From assembly GCF_005887615.1 (NCBI RefSeq), contig NZ_VANS01000002.1:310001-374000 (forward strand): a stretch of 64,000 nucleotides of DNA, read 5' to 3'. A program made the translations under genes and the position numbers. The notes under the pieces are model-generated. The model searched no databases. It was given only the letters and a program-made list of their open reading frames with translations, and had not been told where the DNA came from. How positions within the stretch are numbered: position 1 is the stretch's first letter; each line of letters opens with the position of its first letter. Shown piece by piece: positions 34,481-44,966 of this stretch. The DNA comes from Sulfitobacter sabulilitoris. Lineage in GTDB: Bacteria; Pseudomonadota; Alphaproteobacteria; Rhodobacterales; Rhodobacteraceae.

Positions 34481-35800
34481 ATGACAACTGACATCTCAAT
34501 CGACGCACCGACCGCGGCTGACGGCTCCGACACCATCGAGACGCTGAACCTTGCCGACCTCAAGGCGAAAAGCCCCAAGGACCTTCTGGCAATGGCGGAA
34601 GAGCTTGAGATCGAGAACGCCTCGACGATGCGCAAGGGCGACATGATGTTCCAGATCCTGCGCGAACGCGCGGATGAAGGCTGGGAAATCTTCGGTGACG
34701 GCGTTCTCGAAGTTTTGCAGGACGGCTTTGGCTTTCTGCGCTCGCCCGAGGCGAACTATCTGCCGGGGCCCGATGACATCTATGTCTCGCCGGAAATGAT
34801 CCGGCAGTATTCCTTGCGCACCGGTGACACGATTGACGGCCTGATCAAGGCCCCTGACGACAGCGAGCGCTATTTTGCCTTGATCGGCGTCAGCAAGATC
34901 AACTTTGAAGAACCCGAACAGGCCAAACATAAAGTCGCCTTTGAAAACCTGACGCCGCTGTATCCGGACGAGCGTCTGACGATGGAAGTCGACGATCCGA
35001 CGATCAAGGACCGCTCCGCCCGGATCATCGACCTGGTATCGCCGATCGGCAAAGGCCAGCGTTGCCTGATCGTGGCGCCGCCGCGTACGGGTAAAACCGT
35101 GCTTTTGCAAAACATCGCAAACTCCATCGAGAAAAATCACCCCGAGTGTTACCTGATCGTCCTTTTGATCGACGAGCGCCCGGAAGAGGTGACCGACATG
35201 CAAAGGTCGGTGAAAGGCGAGGTCGTCTCCTCGACCTTTGACGAACCTGCGACCCGCCACGTCGCGGTGTCCGAAATGGTAATCGAAAAAGCGAAACGCC
35301 TGGTTGAGCACAAGCGCGATGTCGTCATCTTGCTTGATTCGATTACGCGCCTCGGTCGCGCTTTCAACACGGTCGTTCCGTCATCCGGCAAGGTGCTGAC
35401 CGGTGGTGTGGATGCCAACGCCCTGCAACGCCCCAAGCGGTTCTTTGGTGCCGCGCGGAACATCGAGGAAGGTGGATCGCTGACAATCATCGCGACCGCC
35501 TTGATCGACACGGGCAGCCGGATGGACGAGGTCATCTTTGAGGAATTCAAAGGCACCGGCAACTCCGAGATCGTTCTGGATCGCAAGATTGCGGACAAGC
35601 GCGTGTTCCCGGCCATCGACATCCTCAAGTCCGGCACGCGGAAAGAGGATTTGCTGGTGGACAAGATCGACCTGCAAAAAACATTTGTCCTGCGGCGCAT
35701 CCTGAACCCGATGGGTACGACAGATGCTATCGAGTTCCTGATCTCGAAACTGAAGCAGACCAAAACAAACTCTGACTTCTTTGACTCCATGAACACCTGA
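34481..35800 (+). CDS. rho: Transcription termination factor Rho
   Basis: 439 residues. An N-terminal helical domain ([21 protein letters not shown]) precedes the OB-fold RNA-binding domain ([21 protein letters not shown]). The RecA-type ATPase has P-loop [46 protein letters not shown] and the Q-loop/arginine finger region. No large insertion is present. The ATG at 34481 follows GGCAAAGG. The ~130-base leader (34352-34480) holds no gene and contains a short CCCC/GGGG dyad; Rho leaders are often autoregulated, though nothing decisive is visible here. Confidence 0.98.
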   Translation: MTTDISIDAPTAADGSDTIETLNLADLKAKSPKDLLAMAEELEIENASTMRKGDMMFQILRERADEGWEIFGDGVLEVLQDGFGFLRSPEANYLPGPDDIYVSPEMIRQYSLRTGDTIDGLIKAPDDSERYFALIGVSKINFEEPEQAKHKVAFENLTPLYPDERLTMEVDDPTIKDRSARIIDLVSPIGKGQRCLIVAPPRTGKTVLLQNIANSIEKNHPECYLIVLLIDERPEEVTDMQRSVKGEVVSSTFDEPATRHVAVSEMVIEKAKRLVEHKRDVVILLDSITRLGRAFNTVVPSSGKVLTGGVDANALQRPKRFFGAARNIEEGGSLTIIATALIDTGSRMDEVIFEEFKGTGNSEIVLDRKIADKRVFPAIDILKSGTRKEDLLVDKIDLQKTFVLRRILNPMGTTDAIEFLISKLKQTKTNSDFFDSMNT

Positions 35801-35801
35801 C

Positions 35802-35818
35802 TTGTTCTTTTAGAACAA
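35802..35818. repeat. Inverted repeat between rho and mnmE
   Basis: TTGTTCT-TTT-AGAACAA, perfect 7-bp arms, immediately after the rho stop and 14 bases before mnmE. Too AT-rich and short of a T-tract for a good terminator; could be an operator or a weak pause hairpin. Confidence 0.4.
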
Positions 35819-35831
35819 TGGGTTAGTGAAA

Positions 35832-37118
35832 ATGAAAACGATCTTTGCCTTGGCTTCGGCCCAGGGGCGCGCGGGCGTCTCTGTCATCCGCATTTCTGGA
35901 CCCGAGGCATTCCAGGTCGCGCAGAACATGGCAGGAGACTTGCCACCGCCCCGGTCCAGCGGGCTGCGGGTTTTGCATGATGGGCAGGGGGCCCCGATCG
36001 ATCAGGCGCTGGTCCTGACCTTTGAAGGCCCCAACAGCTTTACCGGAGAAGACGTTGTCGAGTTCCAGGTTCATGGAAGCATCGCAGTCGTGCGCGCAGT
36101 TTTGTCGGAATTGTCCCTTGATCCTGCTGCAAGGCTGGCGGAGGCTGGTGAGTTCACGCGGCGCGCGTTGGAAAATGGTCGTCTGGATTTGCCGAAGGTC
36201 GAGGGGCTTGCAGATCTGATCGATGCGGAAACCGAGGCGCAGCGCAAACAGGCATTGCGCGTCTTGTCCGGTGATCTTGGCCGGAAAGTCGAAGGCTGGC
36301 GGAAAGACCTGATCCGCGCCGCGGCGCTGATCGAAGCGACCATAGATTTCGTGGATGAAGATGTTCCTGTGGATGTGACCCCCGAGGTCGAAACGTTGCT
36401 GGCGGGCGTACAGGATGCGCTGGACAAGGAAATCAAGGGAACGCTGGTGGCCGAGCGGATCCGGAGCGGCTTTGAAGTTGCGATTGTCGGGCCACCCAAC
36501 GCAGGCAAATCGACGTTGTTGAATGCACTCGCCGGGCGCGACGCGGCAATAACATCAGAAATTGCTGGTACCACCCGCGATATCATCGAGGTTCAGATGG
36601 ATCTTGGTGGGCTGCCCGTGACGCTTTTGGATACGGCTGGTCTGCGGGATGGACAGGACGCGATAGAACTTATCGGCGTAGAACGTGCGATTTCACGTGC
36701 AAAATCTGCGGATCTTCGCGTTTTCCTTGTGACCTCAGCCGAGGAGCTGCCGGTCTTGCCGGAGCCTGACGACATCGTTCTGAGGCCGAAGGCGGATCAG
36801 TTGAGTGACAAGGGCGGCGCGGTTTCAGGCAAAACCGGTGAAGGCGTGAGCGAGCTTATCAGCCGAATTCAGGCAATTTTTCAAGACCGTGCGCAAGTTG
36901 TGGGGGTCGCGACGCATGATCGCCACAGGATCGCAATGGAACGCGCGCGCGACGATCTGAGTGCAGCCGCTGAACGCCTCTCATACGGGCCGGAGTTTTA
37001 TGATATCTCCGCCGAAGAACTAAGATCAGCGATTCGATCTCTTGAATCGCTTGTCGGTCGTATCGACGTGGAAAACCTGTTAGACGAAATATTCTCGAGT
37101 TTTTGCGTTGGAAAGTAG
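35832..37118 (+). CDS. mnmE: tRNA uridine-5-carboxymethylaminomethyl modification GTPase MnmE
   Basis: 428 residues. The N-terminal formyl-THF-binding domain starts [22 protein letters not shown] and has [10 protein letters not shown] and [16 protein letters not shown]. The inserted G domain has G1 [14 protein letters not shown], the EIAGTTRD switch and G3 [10 protein letters not shown]. The expected G4 NKxD reads RPKADQL, which is unusual. The C-terminal tail CVGK supplies the conserved Cys. With MnmG it builds cmnm5U at tRNA wobble position 34. An ATG at 35832 is preferred over the GTG at 35826. Base composition is less GC-rich than the flanks. Confidence 0.95.
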   Translation: MKTIFALASAQGRAGVSVIRISGPEAFQVAQNMAGDLPPPRSSGLRVLHDGQGAPIDQALVLTFEGPNSFTGEDVVEFQVHGSIAVVRAVLSELSLDPAARLAEAGEFTRRALENGRLDLPKVEGLADLIDAETEAQRKQALRVLSGDLGRKVEGWRKDLIRAAALIEATIDFVDEDVPVDVTPEVETLLAGVQDALDKEIKGTLVAERIRSGFEVAIVGPPNAGKSTLLNALAGRDAAITSEIAGTTRDIIEVQMDLGGLPVTLLDTAGLRDGQDAIELIGVERAISRAKSADLRVFLVTSAEELPVLPEPDDIVLRPKADQLSDKGGAVSGKTGEGVSELISRIQAIFQDRAQVVGVATHDRHRIAMERARDDLSAAAERLSYGPEFYDISAEELRSAIRSLESLVGRIDVENLLDEIFSSFCVGK

Positions 37119-37121
37119 GGA

Positions 37122-38993
37122 GTGTTTCACGTGAAACATTTTGATGTCGTTGTTATCGGCGGTGGCCATGCAGGCGCGGAAGCGGCGCATGCCGCAGCGC
37201 GGTCGGGGGCCAAGACCGCGTTGGTTACCATGTCTCGGCTGGGTATCGGCGTCATGTCCTGCAACCCTGCCATAGGCGGGCTGGGAAAAGGGCATCTGGT
37301 TCGCGAGATTGACGCGTTGGATGGCGTGATGGGTCGTGTTGCAGACCGTGCCGGTATTCAATTTCGACTTTTGAACCGTCGAAAAGGACCGGCAGTGCAG
37401 GGCCCCCGCGCCCAGGCTGATCGCAAGATCTACCGCGAAACCATGCTTGCAGAAATGGAAGCAACGGAAAATCTTGAAATCCTCATTGGTGAAGCTGTCG
37501 ATTTCGTTTTTGACGACCAGGCCGTCGGCGGTGTCGTGCTGCGCGATGGCAGCGAAATCCGCGCGACATCGGTCATCTTGACGACAGGCACGTTTTTGCG
37601 CGGCGTCATTCATATCGGTGATGTGTCTCGTCCGGGTGGGCGCATGGGTGACAATCCGTCCGTTCAACTGGCCGAGCGGATAGATTCCTTCGGGCTGCCG
37701 CTGGGGCGTTTAAAAACTGGAACACCCCCAAGGCTGGATGGCCGAACCATTGATTGGGAATGTCTGGAAAGCCAGCCAGGCGATGAAGAGCCGACGCTGT
37801 TTTCATTTCTGTCGAAAAGCACGTCAGCACGTCAGATTTCTTGCGGTATTACCCACACCAACGAGCGTACCCACGAGATCATTCGCCTTAACCTGGAAAG
37901 ATCGGCGATGTACGGCGGTCATATCGACGGAGTGGGGCCGCGTTACTGCCCCTCTATCGAAGACAAGGTTATCCGGTTTTCCGACAAGTCATCCCATCAG
38001 GTGTTTCTGGAACCGGAGGGAGTGGAAGACCATACGGTTTACCCGAACGGTATTTCCACGTCCCTGCCGGAGGATGTTCAGGAAGAATACGTCAGATCAA
38101 TCAAAGGGTTGGAACGCGCCAAGATTGTGCAGCCAGGGTACGCAATCGAGTATGATTACGTCGATCCCCGTGCTTTGGATTCGTCATTGGCGGTGAAAAC
38201 GGTTCCCGGGCTGTATCTGGCCGGGCAGATCAATGGTACGACTGGATACGAAGAGGCAGCGGCGCAGGGGATGGTTGCGGGCCTGAATGCAGCGCGACGC
38301 GCCAAGCGGCATGACCCGGTCATCTTTTCCAGATCCCAAAGTTATATCGGGGTTATGATCGACGACCTCATCACACGGGGTGTTTCCGAACCATATCGGA
38401 TGTTCACGTCACGCGCGGAATTCAGGCTTTCCTTGCGCGCTGACAACGCCGACCAGCGCTTGACACCGGTCGGGATCGAACTTGGATGTGTTTCCGACCA
38501 CCGTAAGAATTTGTTTCAGGCCAAAATGGAGCGGCTTGAGCAGGGGAGGTCGGTATTGGCCGACGCCAGCTTCACGCCCAAGCAGGCGGCTTCGGTCGGT
38601 ATCAAGATCAATATGGATGGTGCGCGACGCACAGCGATGCAGTTGCTTGCATACCCGGGTGTGGAATTTTCCGACCTTGAATCGCTTGATAGCCGCTTGT
38701 CGACCGTCGATGAAGAAACACGGTCACAACTGGCCAAAGAAGCGCTCTATGCAAATTACTTGCATCGGCAGCAGCGTGACATCGATTTGATGCAGAAAGA
38801 CGAAGCGTTGATCATTCCATCGGATTTCGATTATTCGTGCTTGGAAGGGCTGTCCAACGAGTTGAAAACAAAGTTGGAAAAGGTCAGACCGATGACCTTG
38901 GCGCATGCGGGGCGGATTGATGGTATGACCCCAGCGGCGCTCACCGTTGTTCTGGCCTCGTTGCGAAAAACGAAGAGTAAGAAGTCAGCATGA
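37122..38993 (+). CDS. mnmG: tRNA uridine-5-carboxymethylaminomethyl modification enzyme MnmG (GidA)
   Basis: 623 residues, FAD enzyme that partners MnmE. The start is a GTG and the first codons read MFHVKH because they are a perfect parS site. The FAD loop is [19 protein letters not shown], then [49 protein letters not shown] and the [17 protein letters not shown] signature. Nothing is missing. The gene is followed directly by rsmG with a four-base overlap. Confidence 0.98.
   Translation: MFHVKHFDVVVIGGGHAGAEAAHAAARSGAKTALVTMSRLGIGVMSCNPAIGGLGKGHLVREIDALDGVMGRVADRAGIQFRLLNRRKGPAVQGPRAQADRKIYRETMLAEMEATENLEILIGEAVDFVFDDQAVGGVVLRDGSEIRATSVILTTGTFLRGVIHIGDVSRPGGRMGDNPSVQLAERIDSFGLPLGRLKTGTPPRLDGRTIDWECLESQPGDEEPTLFSFLSKSTSARQISCGITHTNERTHEIIRLNLERSAMYGGHIDGVGPRYCPSIEDKVIRFSDKSSHQVFLEPEGVEDHTVYPNGISTSLPEDVQEEYVRSIKGLERAKIVQPGYAIEYDYVDPRALDSSLAVKTVPGLYLAGQINGTTGYEEAAAQGMVAGLNAARRAKRHDPVIFSRSQSYIGVMIDDLITRGVSEPYRMFTSRAEFRLSLRADNADQRLTPVGIELGCVSDHRKNLFQAKMERLEQGRSVLADASFTPKQAASVGIKINMDGARRTAMQLLAYPGVEFSDLESLDSRLSTVDEETRSQLAKEALYANYLHRQQRDIDLMQKDEALIIPSDFDYSCLEGLSNELKTKLEKVRPMTLAHAGRIDGMTPAALTVVLASLRKTKSKKSA
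37123..37138. promoter_or_regulatory. parS centromere site (within mnmG start)
   Basis: TGTTTCACGTGAAACA, the exact 16-bp palindromic consensus for chromosomal ParB. It overlaps the mnmG start codon and lies about 3.4 kb right of the origin. Confidence 0.93.
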
Positions 38994-39604
38994 GCGTTGA
39001 GTGGCAAGAGACGTTTAATGTTTCACGTGAAACATATGATGATCTGACAAGATATGCCGAGTTGGTCGGACGGTGGACGCAGAAGATCAATCTGATCTCA
39101 AAAGCAAGCCTGCAGGATATTTGGCAGCGGCATATCTGGGATTCGGCGCAGATTTACGACCTGGGAGAGCCCAAAGGAACGTGGCTGGACATCGGAAGCG
39201 GCGGCGGCTTTCCGGGTATCGTCGTTGCAATCATGGCCAAGCGGGACAATCCCGCGCGTAAGGTGGTTTTGGTCGAGAGCGATCAAAGGAAAGCCGCTTT
39301 CCTGCGAACGGTCATCCGCGAATTGCAGTTGAATGCCAGCGTTGAAGCGACAAGAATCGAAGCCTTGGATCCCGCAGGTGCCACTGTCGTGTCCGCGAGG
39401 GCGTTGGCCAGCTTGTCACAGCTTCTTGGGTTCGCCGATCGGCACCTTCAAAAGGGAGGGTCGGCGATTTTCATGAAGGGCGCGCAATGGCAGAATGAAC
39501 TGTCCGAAGCTCAATCAGCATGGTCATTTGACCATCAAGCACATACAAGCCAGACAGATCCAACTGCGGCCGTTCTGTTGATCAAAGGAATACATCGTGC
39601 ATGA
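38990..39604 (+). CDS. rsmG: 16S rRNA (guanine-N7) methyltransferase RsmG (GidB)
   Basis: 204 residues. SAM motif I is [16 protein letters not shown], followed by [15 protein letters not shown] and [16 protein letters not shown]. It methylates G527 of 16S rRNA; loss gives low-level streptomycin resistance elsewhere. Residues [11 protein letters not shown] near the start are encoded by the second parS. It overlaps both mnmG (four bases) and parA (eight bases). Confidence 0.97.
   Translation: MSVEWQETFNVSRETYDDLTRYAELVGRWTQKINLISKASLQDIWQRHIWDSAQIYDLGEPKGTWLDIGSGGGFPGIVVAIMAKRDNPARKVVLVESDQRKAAFLRTVIRELQLNASVEATRIEALDPAGATVVSARALASLSQLLGFADRHLQKGGSAIFMKGAQWQNELSEAQSAWSFDHQAHTSQTDPTAAVLLIKGIHRA
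39019..39034. promoter_or_regulatory. parS centromere site (within rsmG 5' end)
   Basis: Second exact TGTTTCACGTGAAACA, 1.9 kb from the first and 0.6 kb upstream of parA. Confidence 0.93.
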
Positions 39605-40406
39605 TCTCTCGCGCCCGGCGGGGCCAAAAATCATCGCAGTTGCCAACCAAAAAGGCGGTGTCGGCAAAACGACAACCACGATCAACCTTGCGGCCGCGCT
39701 GGTCGAAGCTGGCCAGAGGGTTCTGGTTGTTGATCTCGATCCGCAAGGAAACGCATCGACGGGCCTTGGCATCGAGATGGACGACAGGGAATTTACGACC
39801 TACGAACTGTTGCTTGAGGATATTGAGCTTTCCTCTGTCGTATTGACGACGGCCACGGACGGGTTGCTGATCGTGCCGGCCACGGTTGACCTTAGTTCCG
39901 CTGACCTGGAATTGATTTCCAACGAAAAGCGCAGTTTCCTTCTGCATGACGCGTTGAGGCAAACCCAAATGGACAGCTACGATCTGGACTATATCTTGAT
40001 TGATTGTCCACCGTCGCTCAACCTGTTGACGGTCAATGCCATGATCGCCGCGCATTCGGTTCTGATACCTTTGCAAAGCGAATTTTTTGCCCTGGAGGGT
40101 CTGTCGCAACTTATGCTGACAATTCGCGAAGTTCGGCAAAGCGGCAACAAGGATTTGCGGATCGAGGGCGTCGTGCTGACCATGTACGACAAGCGAAACA
40201 ACCTGTCTCAGCAGGTCGAGCAGGATGCGCGGGACAACCTTGGCGAACTGGTGTTCAAGACACGCATTCCCAGAAATGTGAGGGTCAGCGAAGCGCCATC
40301 ATTTGCGATGCCGGTCCTGAGTTATGATAGCGGATCGAAGGGTGCGGCGGCTTACAGGGATCTGGCGCGCGAAGTCTTGAGCAATAACGCCGCAATGGCA
40401 GTGTAA
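39597..40406 (+). CDS. parA: Chromosome-partitioning ATPase ParA
   Basis: 269 residues. The deviant Walker A is [19 protein letters not shown], with [14 protein letters not shown], the [15 protein letters not shown] Walker B and [15 protein letters not shown]. The arrangement is that of chromosomal (not plasmid) ParA, lacking an N-terminal DNA-binding domain. It starts at GTG 39597, overlapping rsmG by eight bases. It drives origin segregation with ParB bound at parS. Confidence 0.97.
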   Translation: MHDLSRPAGPKIIAVANQKGGVGKTTTTINLAAALVEAGQRVLVVDLDPQGNASTGLGIEMDDREFTTYELLLEDIELSSVVLTTATDGLLIVPATVDLSSADLELISNEKRSFLLHDALRQTQMDSYDLDYILIDCPPSLNLLTVNAMIAAHSVLIPLQSEFFALEGLSQLMLTIREVRQSGNKDLRIEGVVLTMYDKRNNLSQQVEQDARDNLGELVFKTRIPRNVRVSEAPSFAMPVLSYDSGSKGAAAYRDLAREVLSNNAAMAV

Positions 40407-40421
40407 GAAGGGCAGGAAAAG

Positions 40422-41312
40422 ATGGAAAAAAAGCGTGGTCTTGGTCGCGGCCTCTCGGCTTTGATGGCAGATGTCAACGAGACAGAGCAGTCGGCGTCAA
40501 AAGGACCCTCGGCCGCGGAGCAGTATGTTCCTATCGAGCGCGTGGCCCCGAACCCCGAACAGCCTCGCAAACGGTTCGAACAGGGCGACTTGGATGATCT
40601 TGCGGCGTCAATCAAGGAAAAGGGCGTCATACAACCTTTGATCGTGCGTGCCCGGGACGGCGGTAATTTTGAAATCGTGGCGGGTGAGCGCCGCTGGCGC
40701 GCCGCGCAGCTTGCACAATTGCATGAACTTCCGGTCATCGTCCGCAGCTTTACGGATGTCGAAGTGCTGGAAGTTGCGATTATCGAAAACATCCAGCGGG
40801 CCGATCTTAACCCTATCGAAGAGGCGGCGGGCTATCGGCAGTTGATGGATAAATTCGGCCATACGCAGGAAAAAATGGCCGAAGCACTCGGAAAAAGCCG
40901 GAGTCATATTGCCAACCTGCTTCGGCTACTGAACCTGCCGGGGTCGGTTCTGGACATGGTGCGCGAAGGCGAGCTTAGCTCGGGTCACGCGCGTGCTTTG
41001 ATCACGTCGAGTAACCCGGAAAAACTGGCGCGACAGATTGTCGAAGGTGGATTGTCTGTTCGGGCGACCGAAGCCTTGGTCAAAAAGGAGCAGTCAGCCG
41101 CCGACGATAATATCTTCGGAAAACCCGACAAGACCGCGCGCGCGGCTGAGAAGGATGCCGATACCAAAGCGCTGGAGGGCGATCTGTCTGCGAATTTGGG
41201 GATGAAGGTCGTTCTGAATCACAAACCGGGGCAAGAAAACGGTGCAATGACGCTTCATTACACGTCGCTTGAGCAACTTGACGAGCTGTGTAGAATGTTG
41301 ACCGGCGATTAA
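40422..41312 (+). CDS. parB: Chromosome-partitioning protein ParB (CTPase clamp)
   Basis: 296 residues. The N-terminal MEKKRGLGRGLSALM is the ParA-stimulating peptide. The CTP-binding core has EKGVIQPLIVR, GERRWRAAQLAQL and ENIQRADLNPIEEA. A helix-turn-helix (EKMAEALGKSRSHIANLLRLL) recognises parS, and the C-terminal dimer domain ends RMLTGD. The stop overlaps the convergent hemW stop in TTAA. Confidence 0.97.
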   Translation: MEKKRGLGRGLSALMADVNETEQSASKGPSAAEQYVPIERVAPNPEQPRKRFEQGDLDDLAASIKEKGVIQPLIVRARDGGNFEIVAGERRWRAAQLAQLHELPVIVRSFTDVEVLEVAIIENIQRADLNPIEEAAGYRQLMDKFGHTQEKMAEALGKSRSHIANLLRLLNLPGSVLDMVREGELSSGHARALITSSNPEKLARQIVEGGLSVRATEALVKKEQSAADDNIFGKPDKTARAAEKDADTKALEGDLSANLGMKVVLNHKPGQENGAMTLHYTSLEQLDELCRMLTGD

Positions 41313-42466
41313 GCGCCCAAAAGTTCTCTGATCACTGCGTTAAGGACCATAAACCCTTGATCGGTAACTTTAATTTTGGATTTCTGGGTTTCGATTATAC
41401 CCAGGTCAGTGAGGGCGTCCAAGCGTTCCCGAGGGAGCGGAGAGCCGTTCAGATTTGCATAACGGGCCAGATCAAGCCCGTCCTTCAACCTCAGACCCAT
41501 CATCAAAAATTCGTTGGCCTGATCGCCGGATGACAGGGCGGTTCGAGGCTTTTCCGCCTCGTTCGACTGAACCGCGGCAAGCCAACGGGTTGGGTTGCTG
41601 TAGCATTCCGTGGCCCATCGCGCGCCACAAAGTGTAAGCCGCCCATGGGCGCCCGGGCCAATTCCGATGTAATCGCCGTAGCGCCAATAGATCAGATTGT
41701 GCCTCGATTGTGCCCCATCGCGAGCGTGGTTTGACACCTCGTAGGCGGGCATCCCATGCCTTTCGCACAGTTCCTGGGTCAAAATGTACATATCCGCGCC
41801 CAGATCCTCGTCTGGCAGGCCGCGCAGTTTTCCGGCGGCATAGCGATCGCCAAAGGCAGTGCCCTGTTCGACGGTCAACTGGTAAAGGGACAGATGATCA
41901 ATAGCCAGCGACAGTGCCTGATCCAACTCTGACTTCCAACTTGCAAGGCTTTGATCCTGTCGGGCGTACATGAGGTCAAAGCTGACGCGCTCGAAAGTAT
42001 TGCGGGCGATATCGAAGGCTTTCAGCGCCTCTTGTGTGGTGTGGATTCGACCCAAACGGCGCAAATCGTCATCGTTCAGAGCCTGGATACCCATCGAGAT
42101 GCGGTTGACGCCGCCCTGGCGATACGCGGCGAACCGGGTTGCTTCCACCGATCCGGGGTTTGCCTCGAGCGTGATTTCCAGATCGTTGGCGGTTGGCCAA
42201 AGCCTGCGTATTTCCTCGATCACGGCAGCGACGGTGTCGGGGTCCATCAAACTGGGAGTACCGCCGCCAAAAAACACCGAGGTCAGGACCCGCCCAGGGG
42301 TCTCAAGCGCCGCGCGGCGGATTTCGCTCAGGTACGCATCGCGCCAGGCCGTTTGATCGATGCTGCGCGAAACATGGCTGTTGAAGTCGCAATAGGGGCA
42401 CTTCGCCTCGCAGAACGGCCAATGGATATAAAGGCCGAAGCCGCCGTTTGTCCAATCCTCAGCCAA
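41309..42466 (-). CDS. hemW: Radical SAM haem chaperone HemW (HemN-like)
   Basis: 385 residues. The cluster-binding motif is [13 protein letters not shown], then [32 protein letters not shown] and [11 protein letters not shown]. The short N-terminus without the extra conserved residues of coproporphyrinogen dehydrogenase HemN argues for HemW, a haem-binding protein that delivers haem to respiratory enzymes. It overlaps rdgB by eight bases and forms the operon rph-rdgB-hemW. Confidence 0.92.
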   Translation of the reverse strand: MAEDWTNGGFGLYIHWPFCEAKCPYCDFNSHVSRSIDQTAWRDAYLSEIRRAALETPGRVLTSVFFGGGTPSLMDPDTVAAVIEEIRRLWPTANDLEITLEANPGSVEATRFAAYRQGGVNRISMGIQALNDDDLRRLGRIHTTQEALKAFDIARNTFERVSFDLMYARQDQSLASWKSELDQALSLAIDHLSLYQLTVEQGTAFGDRYAAGKLRGLPDEDLGADMYILTQELCERHGMPAYEVSNHARDGAQSRHNLIYWRYGDYIGIGPGAHGRLTLCGARWATECYSNPTRWLAAVQSNEAEKPRTALSSGDQANEFLMMGLRLKDGLDLARYANLNGSPLPRERLDALTDLGIIETQKSKIKVTDQGFMVLNAVIRELLGA

Positions 42467-43070
42467 AGCAACCCACGATCAGTTTTGCAAAGGCATCCGC
42501 GCGGTGGCTGATGCGGTTTTTTTCCTCGAAGGGCATCTCGGCAAAGGTCATGTCATACCCGTCCGGCTGGAACATGGGATCATACCCGTGACCGATTTGT
42601 CCGCGCATCGGCCAGACTAGGGTTCCGTTCACCTTGCCCTCGAATACCTCGTCATGCCCATCGGGCCATGCCAGCACGAGCGTTGCACGAAACCGCGCCC
42701 GGCGGGGATGGGGCGCGTTCCGTTCTTCCAGAAGGGTATGTGTCTTGGTCATCGCCATGACAAAATCGCGACCATCCGGCGTTTCGGCCCAATCGGCGGT
42801 ATAGACACCCGGCGCGTTATCAAGCGCCTCGACCTCGATCCCGGAATCGTCCGACAGCGCGGGCATGCCGGTCGCTTTTGCCGCGGCATGTGCTTTGATC
42901 CGCGCATTGCCGACAAAGGTGGTTTCGGTTTCTTCAGGCTCGGGCAGGTTCATCGCCGCCGCACCCACGACCGTGACGTCGAAGGGATGGAACAGTTTTT
43001 CCATCTCCTCCAGTTTGCCGGCGTTATGGGTCGCGATCAGGATGCGATCGCCCGCAAAAGCCCGTGTCAT
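42459..43070 (-). CDS. rdgB: RdgB/HAM1 non-canonical purine NTP pyrophosphatase
   Basis: 203 residues with [36 protein letters not shown] and the [12 protein letters not shown] signature. It hydrolyses dITP and XTP to monophosphates, keeping deaminated purines out of nucleic acid. Four-base overlap with rph. Confidence 0.96.
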   Translation of the reverse strand: MTRAFAGDRILIATHNAGKLEEMEKLFHPFDVTVVGAAAMNLPEPEETETTFVGNARIKAHAAAKATGMPALSDDSGIEVEALDNAPGVYTADWAETPDGRDFVMAMTKTHTLLEERNAPHPRRARFRATLVLAWPDGHDEVFEGKVNGTLVWPMRGQIGHGYDPMFQPDGYDMTFAEMPFEEKNRISHRADAFAKLIVGCFG

Positions 43071-43780
43071 GCCGTTGCTGCCTTTTGCGCGGCGACCAGT
43101 TCGGCCACGCCTTTTTCCGCCAGATCCATCAGCTTGTTCATCTGATCGCGGGAATAGGTCGATCCTTCGGCGCTCATCTGCACTTCGATCAGTTGCCCGG
43201 TGCCGGTCATGATGAAGTTTCCGTCCACGCCGGCTTCGCTGTCCTCGGGGTAATCGAGGTCAAGGACCGGTTGGCCGGCATAAATACCGCAGCTTACCGC
43301 GGCGACCGGGTCAACCAGCGGATCGCTGATCACATCGCCTGCCTTCATCAGTTTGTTCACGGCAAGGCGCAAAGCGATCCAGCCGCCGGTGATCGAGGCG
43401 CAGCGCGTTCCGCCATCGGCCTGCAAGACGTCGCAATCCACCGTGATCTGGCGTTCGCCCAGGGCGACGCGGTCAACACCGGCGCGCAGGGACCTGCCGA
43501 TCAGGCGCTGAATTTCCACTGTGCGCCCGCCCTGTTTTCCGTTGGCCGCTTCGCGCCGCATCCGCGTGTTGGTCGCGCGCGGAAGCATGCCGTATTCGGC
43601 CGTGACCCAGCCAAGACCAGAGCCCTTGATAAACGGCGGCACCCGGTCTTCGATTGTCGCGGTGCACAGGACATGGGTATCGCCCACCTTGATCAGGGCA
43701 GACCCTTCGGCGTGTTTGGTGAAGCCCGTTTCGATGGAAACGGCTCGCATTTCGTTCAGCTCTCGGCCAGAGGGGCGCAT
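43067..43780 (-). CDS. rph: Ribonuclease PH
   Basis: 237 residues, phosphorolytic 3' exonuclease trimming tRNA precursors. Motifs are [41 protein letters not shown] and [17 protein letters not shown]. Full length, unlike the truncated K-12 copy. First gene of rph-rdgB-hemW, divergent from hrcA. Confidence 0.97.
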   Translation of the reverse strand: MRPSGRELNEMRAVSIETGFTKHAEGSALIKVGDTHVLCTATIEDRVPPFIKGSGLGWVTAEYGMLPRATNTRMRREAANGKQGGRTVEIQRLIGRSLRAGVDRVALGERQITVDCDVLQADGGTRCASITGGWIALRLAVNKLMKAGDVISDPLVDPVAAVSCGIYAGQPVLDLDYPEDSEAGVDGNFIMTGTGQLIEVQMSAEGSTYSRDQMNKLMDLAEKGVAELVAAQKAATA

Positions 43781-43810
43781 ATCATATCCTTTGTTTGATC
43801 CTCACCGGAT

Positions 43811-43827
43811 AGCGCCCGTGGGGCGCT
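43811..43827. repeat. Inverted repeat between rph and hrcA
   Basis: AGCGCCC-GTG-GGGCGCT, perfect 7-bp arms. It is not CIRCE (TTAGCACTC-N9-GAGTGCTAA), which I cannot find here. Confidence 0.45.
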
Positions 43828-43892
43828 GGATGCAACCCCGATTGAATTATCCGGGCCGTGCGCTTTTATATAGGATCGGATAGGATAACCGC

Positions 43893-44957
43893 ATGAGTGA
43901 GACACCAAGACTTCTTGACGAAATGAACGACCGGTCGCGGGAAGTGTTCCGCCGCGTGGTCGAAGGATACCTTGCCAGTGGTGATCCGGTGGGGTCGCGG
44001 ACCCTGACCCGCGATTTCAGCGAAAAGGTCAGTGCTGCGACCATTCGCAACGTCATGCAGGATCTGGAGTTTCTGGGCCTGCTGGACAGCCCGCATGTCA
44101 GCGCCGGGCGCATACCGACGCAGTTGGGGTTGCGGATGTTCGTGGATGGTCTGCTTGAGATCGGGAACCCGGACGAAACCGACCGCGAAAAGATCGACGC
44201 GACGCTGGGCAGCAACGAAACCGACGTCGGAGGGCTGCTGGACCGTGTCGGATCGGCGCTTTCGGGTGTCACGCAAGGGGCATCGTTGGTTCTGACCCCA
44301 AAGCATGAAGCACCGATAAAGCATATCGAGTTCGTGTCACTGGCGCAGAATCGCGCGCTGGTGGTTCTGGTCTTTGCCGATGGGCACGTCGAAAACCGCC
44401 TGTTCACGCCGCCGCCCGGTCAGACGCCCAGTTCGATGCGCGAAGCCGCCAACTTTTTGAATGCGTTGATCGAAGGCAAAACCCTGAGCGAGTTGCGGAC
44501 CAGCATCCAGATCCAGATCAAGGCCCGCCGACAGGAAATCGATTCGCTTGCTCAGGCGCTGGTGGAAAGCGGTCTGGCGCTTTGGGACGGAGATAACGAT
44601 CAGATTGAACGCCTGATCGTGCGGGGGCGGGCCAACCTGCTGTCCACGGACGGTGAAGCGGAGGACGTGGAGCGCATTCGCAGGCTTTTTGACGACCTTG
44701 AGCGCAAGCGTGATATTGCCGAATTCCTCGAGTTGGCCGAAGGCGGTGACGGCGTGCGCATTTTTATCGGCTCGGAGAATAAACTTTTCTCACTTTCGGG
44801 TTCCTCTCTGGTGGTTTCCCCATATATGAACGCTGATCGTAAGATAATTGGCGCCGTTGGCGTCATTGGTCCGACGCGACTGAACTATGGACGGATTGTG
44901 CCGATCGTGAACTACACGGCGCAACTGGTCGGGAAATTGATCTCGGACCGGAATTAG
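43893..44957 (+). CDS. hrcA: Heat-inducible transcription repressor HrcA
   Basis: 354 residues. The N-terminal winged helix includes GSRTLTRDFSEKVSAATIRNVMQDLEFLGLLDSPHVSAGRIPT, here as two pieces GSRTLTRDFSEKVSAATIR and HVSAGRIPTQLGLR. The GAF-like domain follows, ending in GAVGVIGPTRLNYGRIVPIV. It represses groESL-type operons through CIRCE. No CIRCE is seen upstream of hrcA or grpE in this window, so its targets lie elsewhere. A TATATA at about 43868 may be its -10. Confidence 0.96.
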   Translation: MSETPRLLDEMNDRSREVFRRVVEGYLASGDPVGSRTLTRDFSEKVSAATIRNVMQDLEFLGLLDSPHVSAGRIPTQLGLRMFVDGLLEIGNPDETDREKIDATLGSNETDVGGLLDRVGSALSGVTQGASLVLTPKHEAPIKHIEFVSLAQNRALVVLVFADGHVENRLFTPPPGQTPSSMREAANFLNALIEGKTLSELRTSIQIQIKARRQEIDSLAQALVESGLALWDGDNDQIERLIVRGRANLLSTDGEAEDVERIRRLFDDLERKRDIAEFLELAEGGDGVRIFIGSENKLFSLSGSSLVVSPYMNADRKIIGAVGVIGPTRLNYGRIVPIVNYTAQLVGKLISDRN

Positions 44958-44966
44958 AGGTGAGAT

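Noticed and set aside
39597-41312. Plasmid-type partition locus
   Set aside because: parAB lie in the chromosomal mnmG-rsmG context with canonical chromosomal parS; no repABC or replication initiator is present.
43781-43892. CIRCE element for HrcA
   Set aside because: No TTAGCACTC-N9-GAGTGCTAA-like repeat on either strand.
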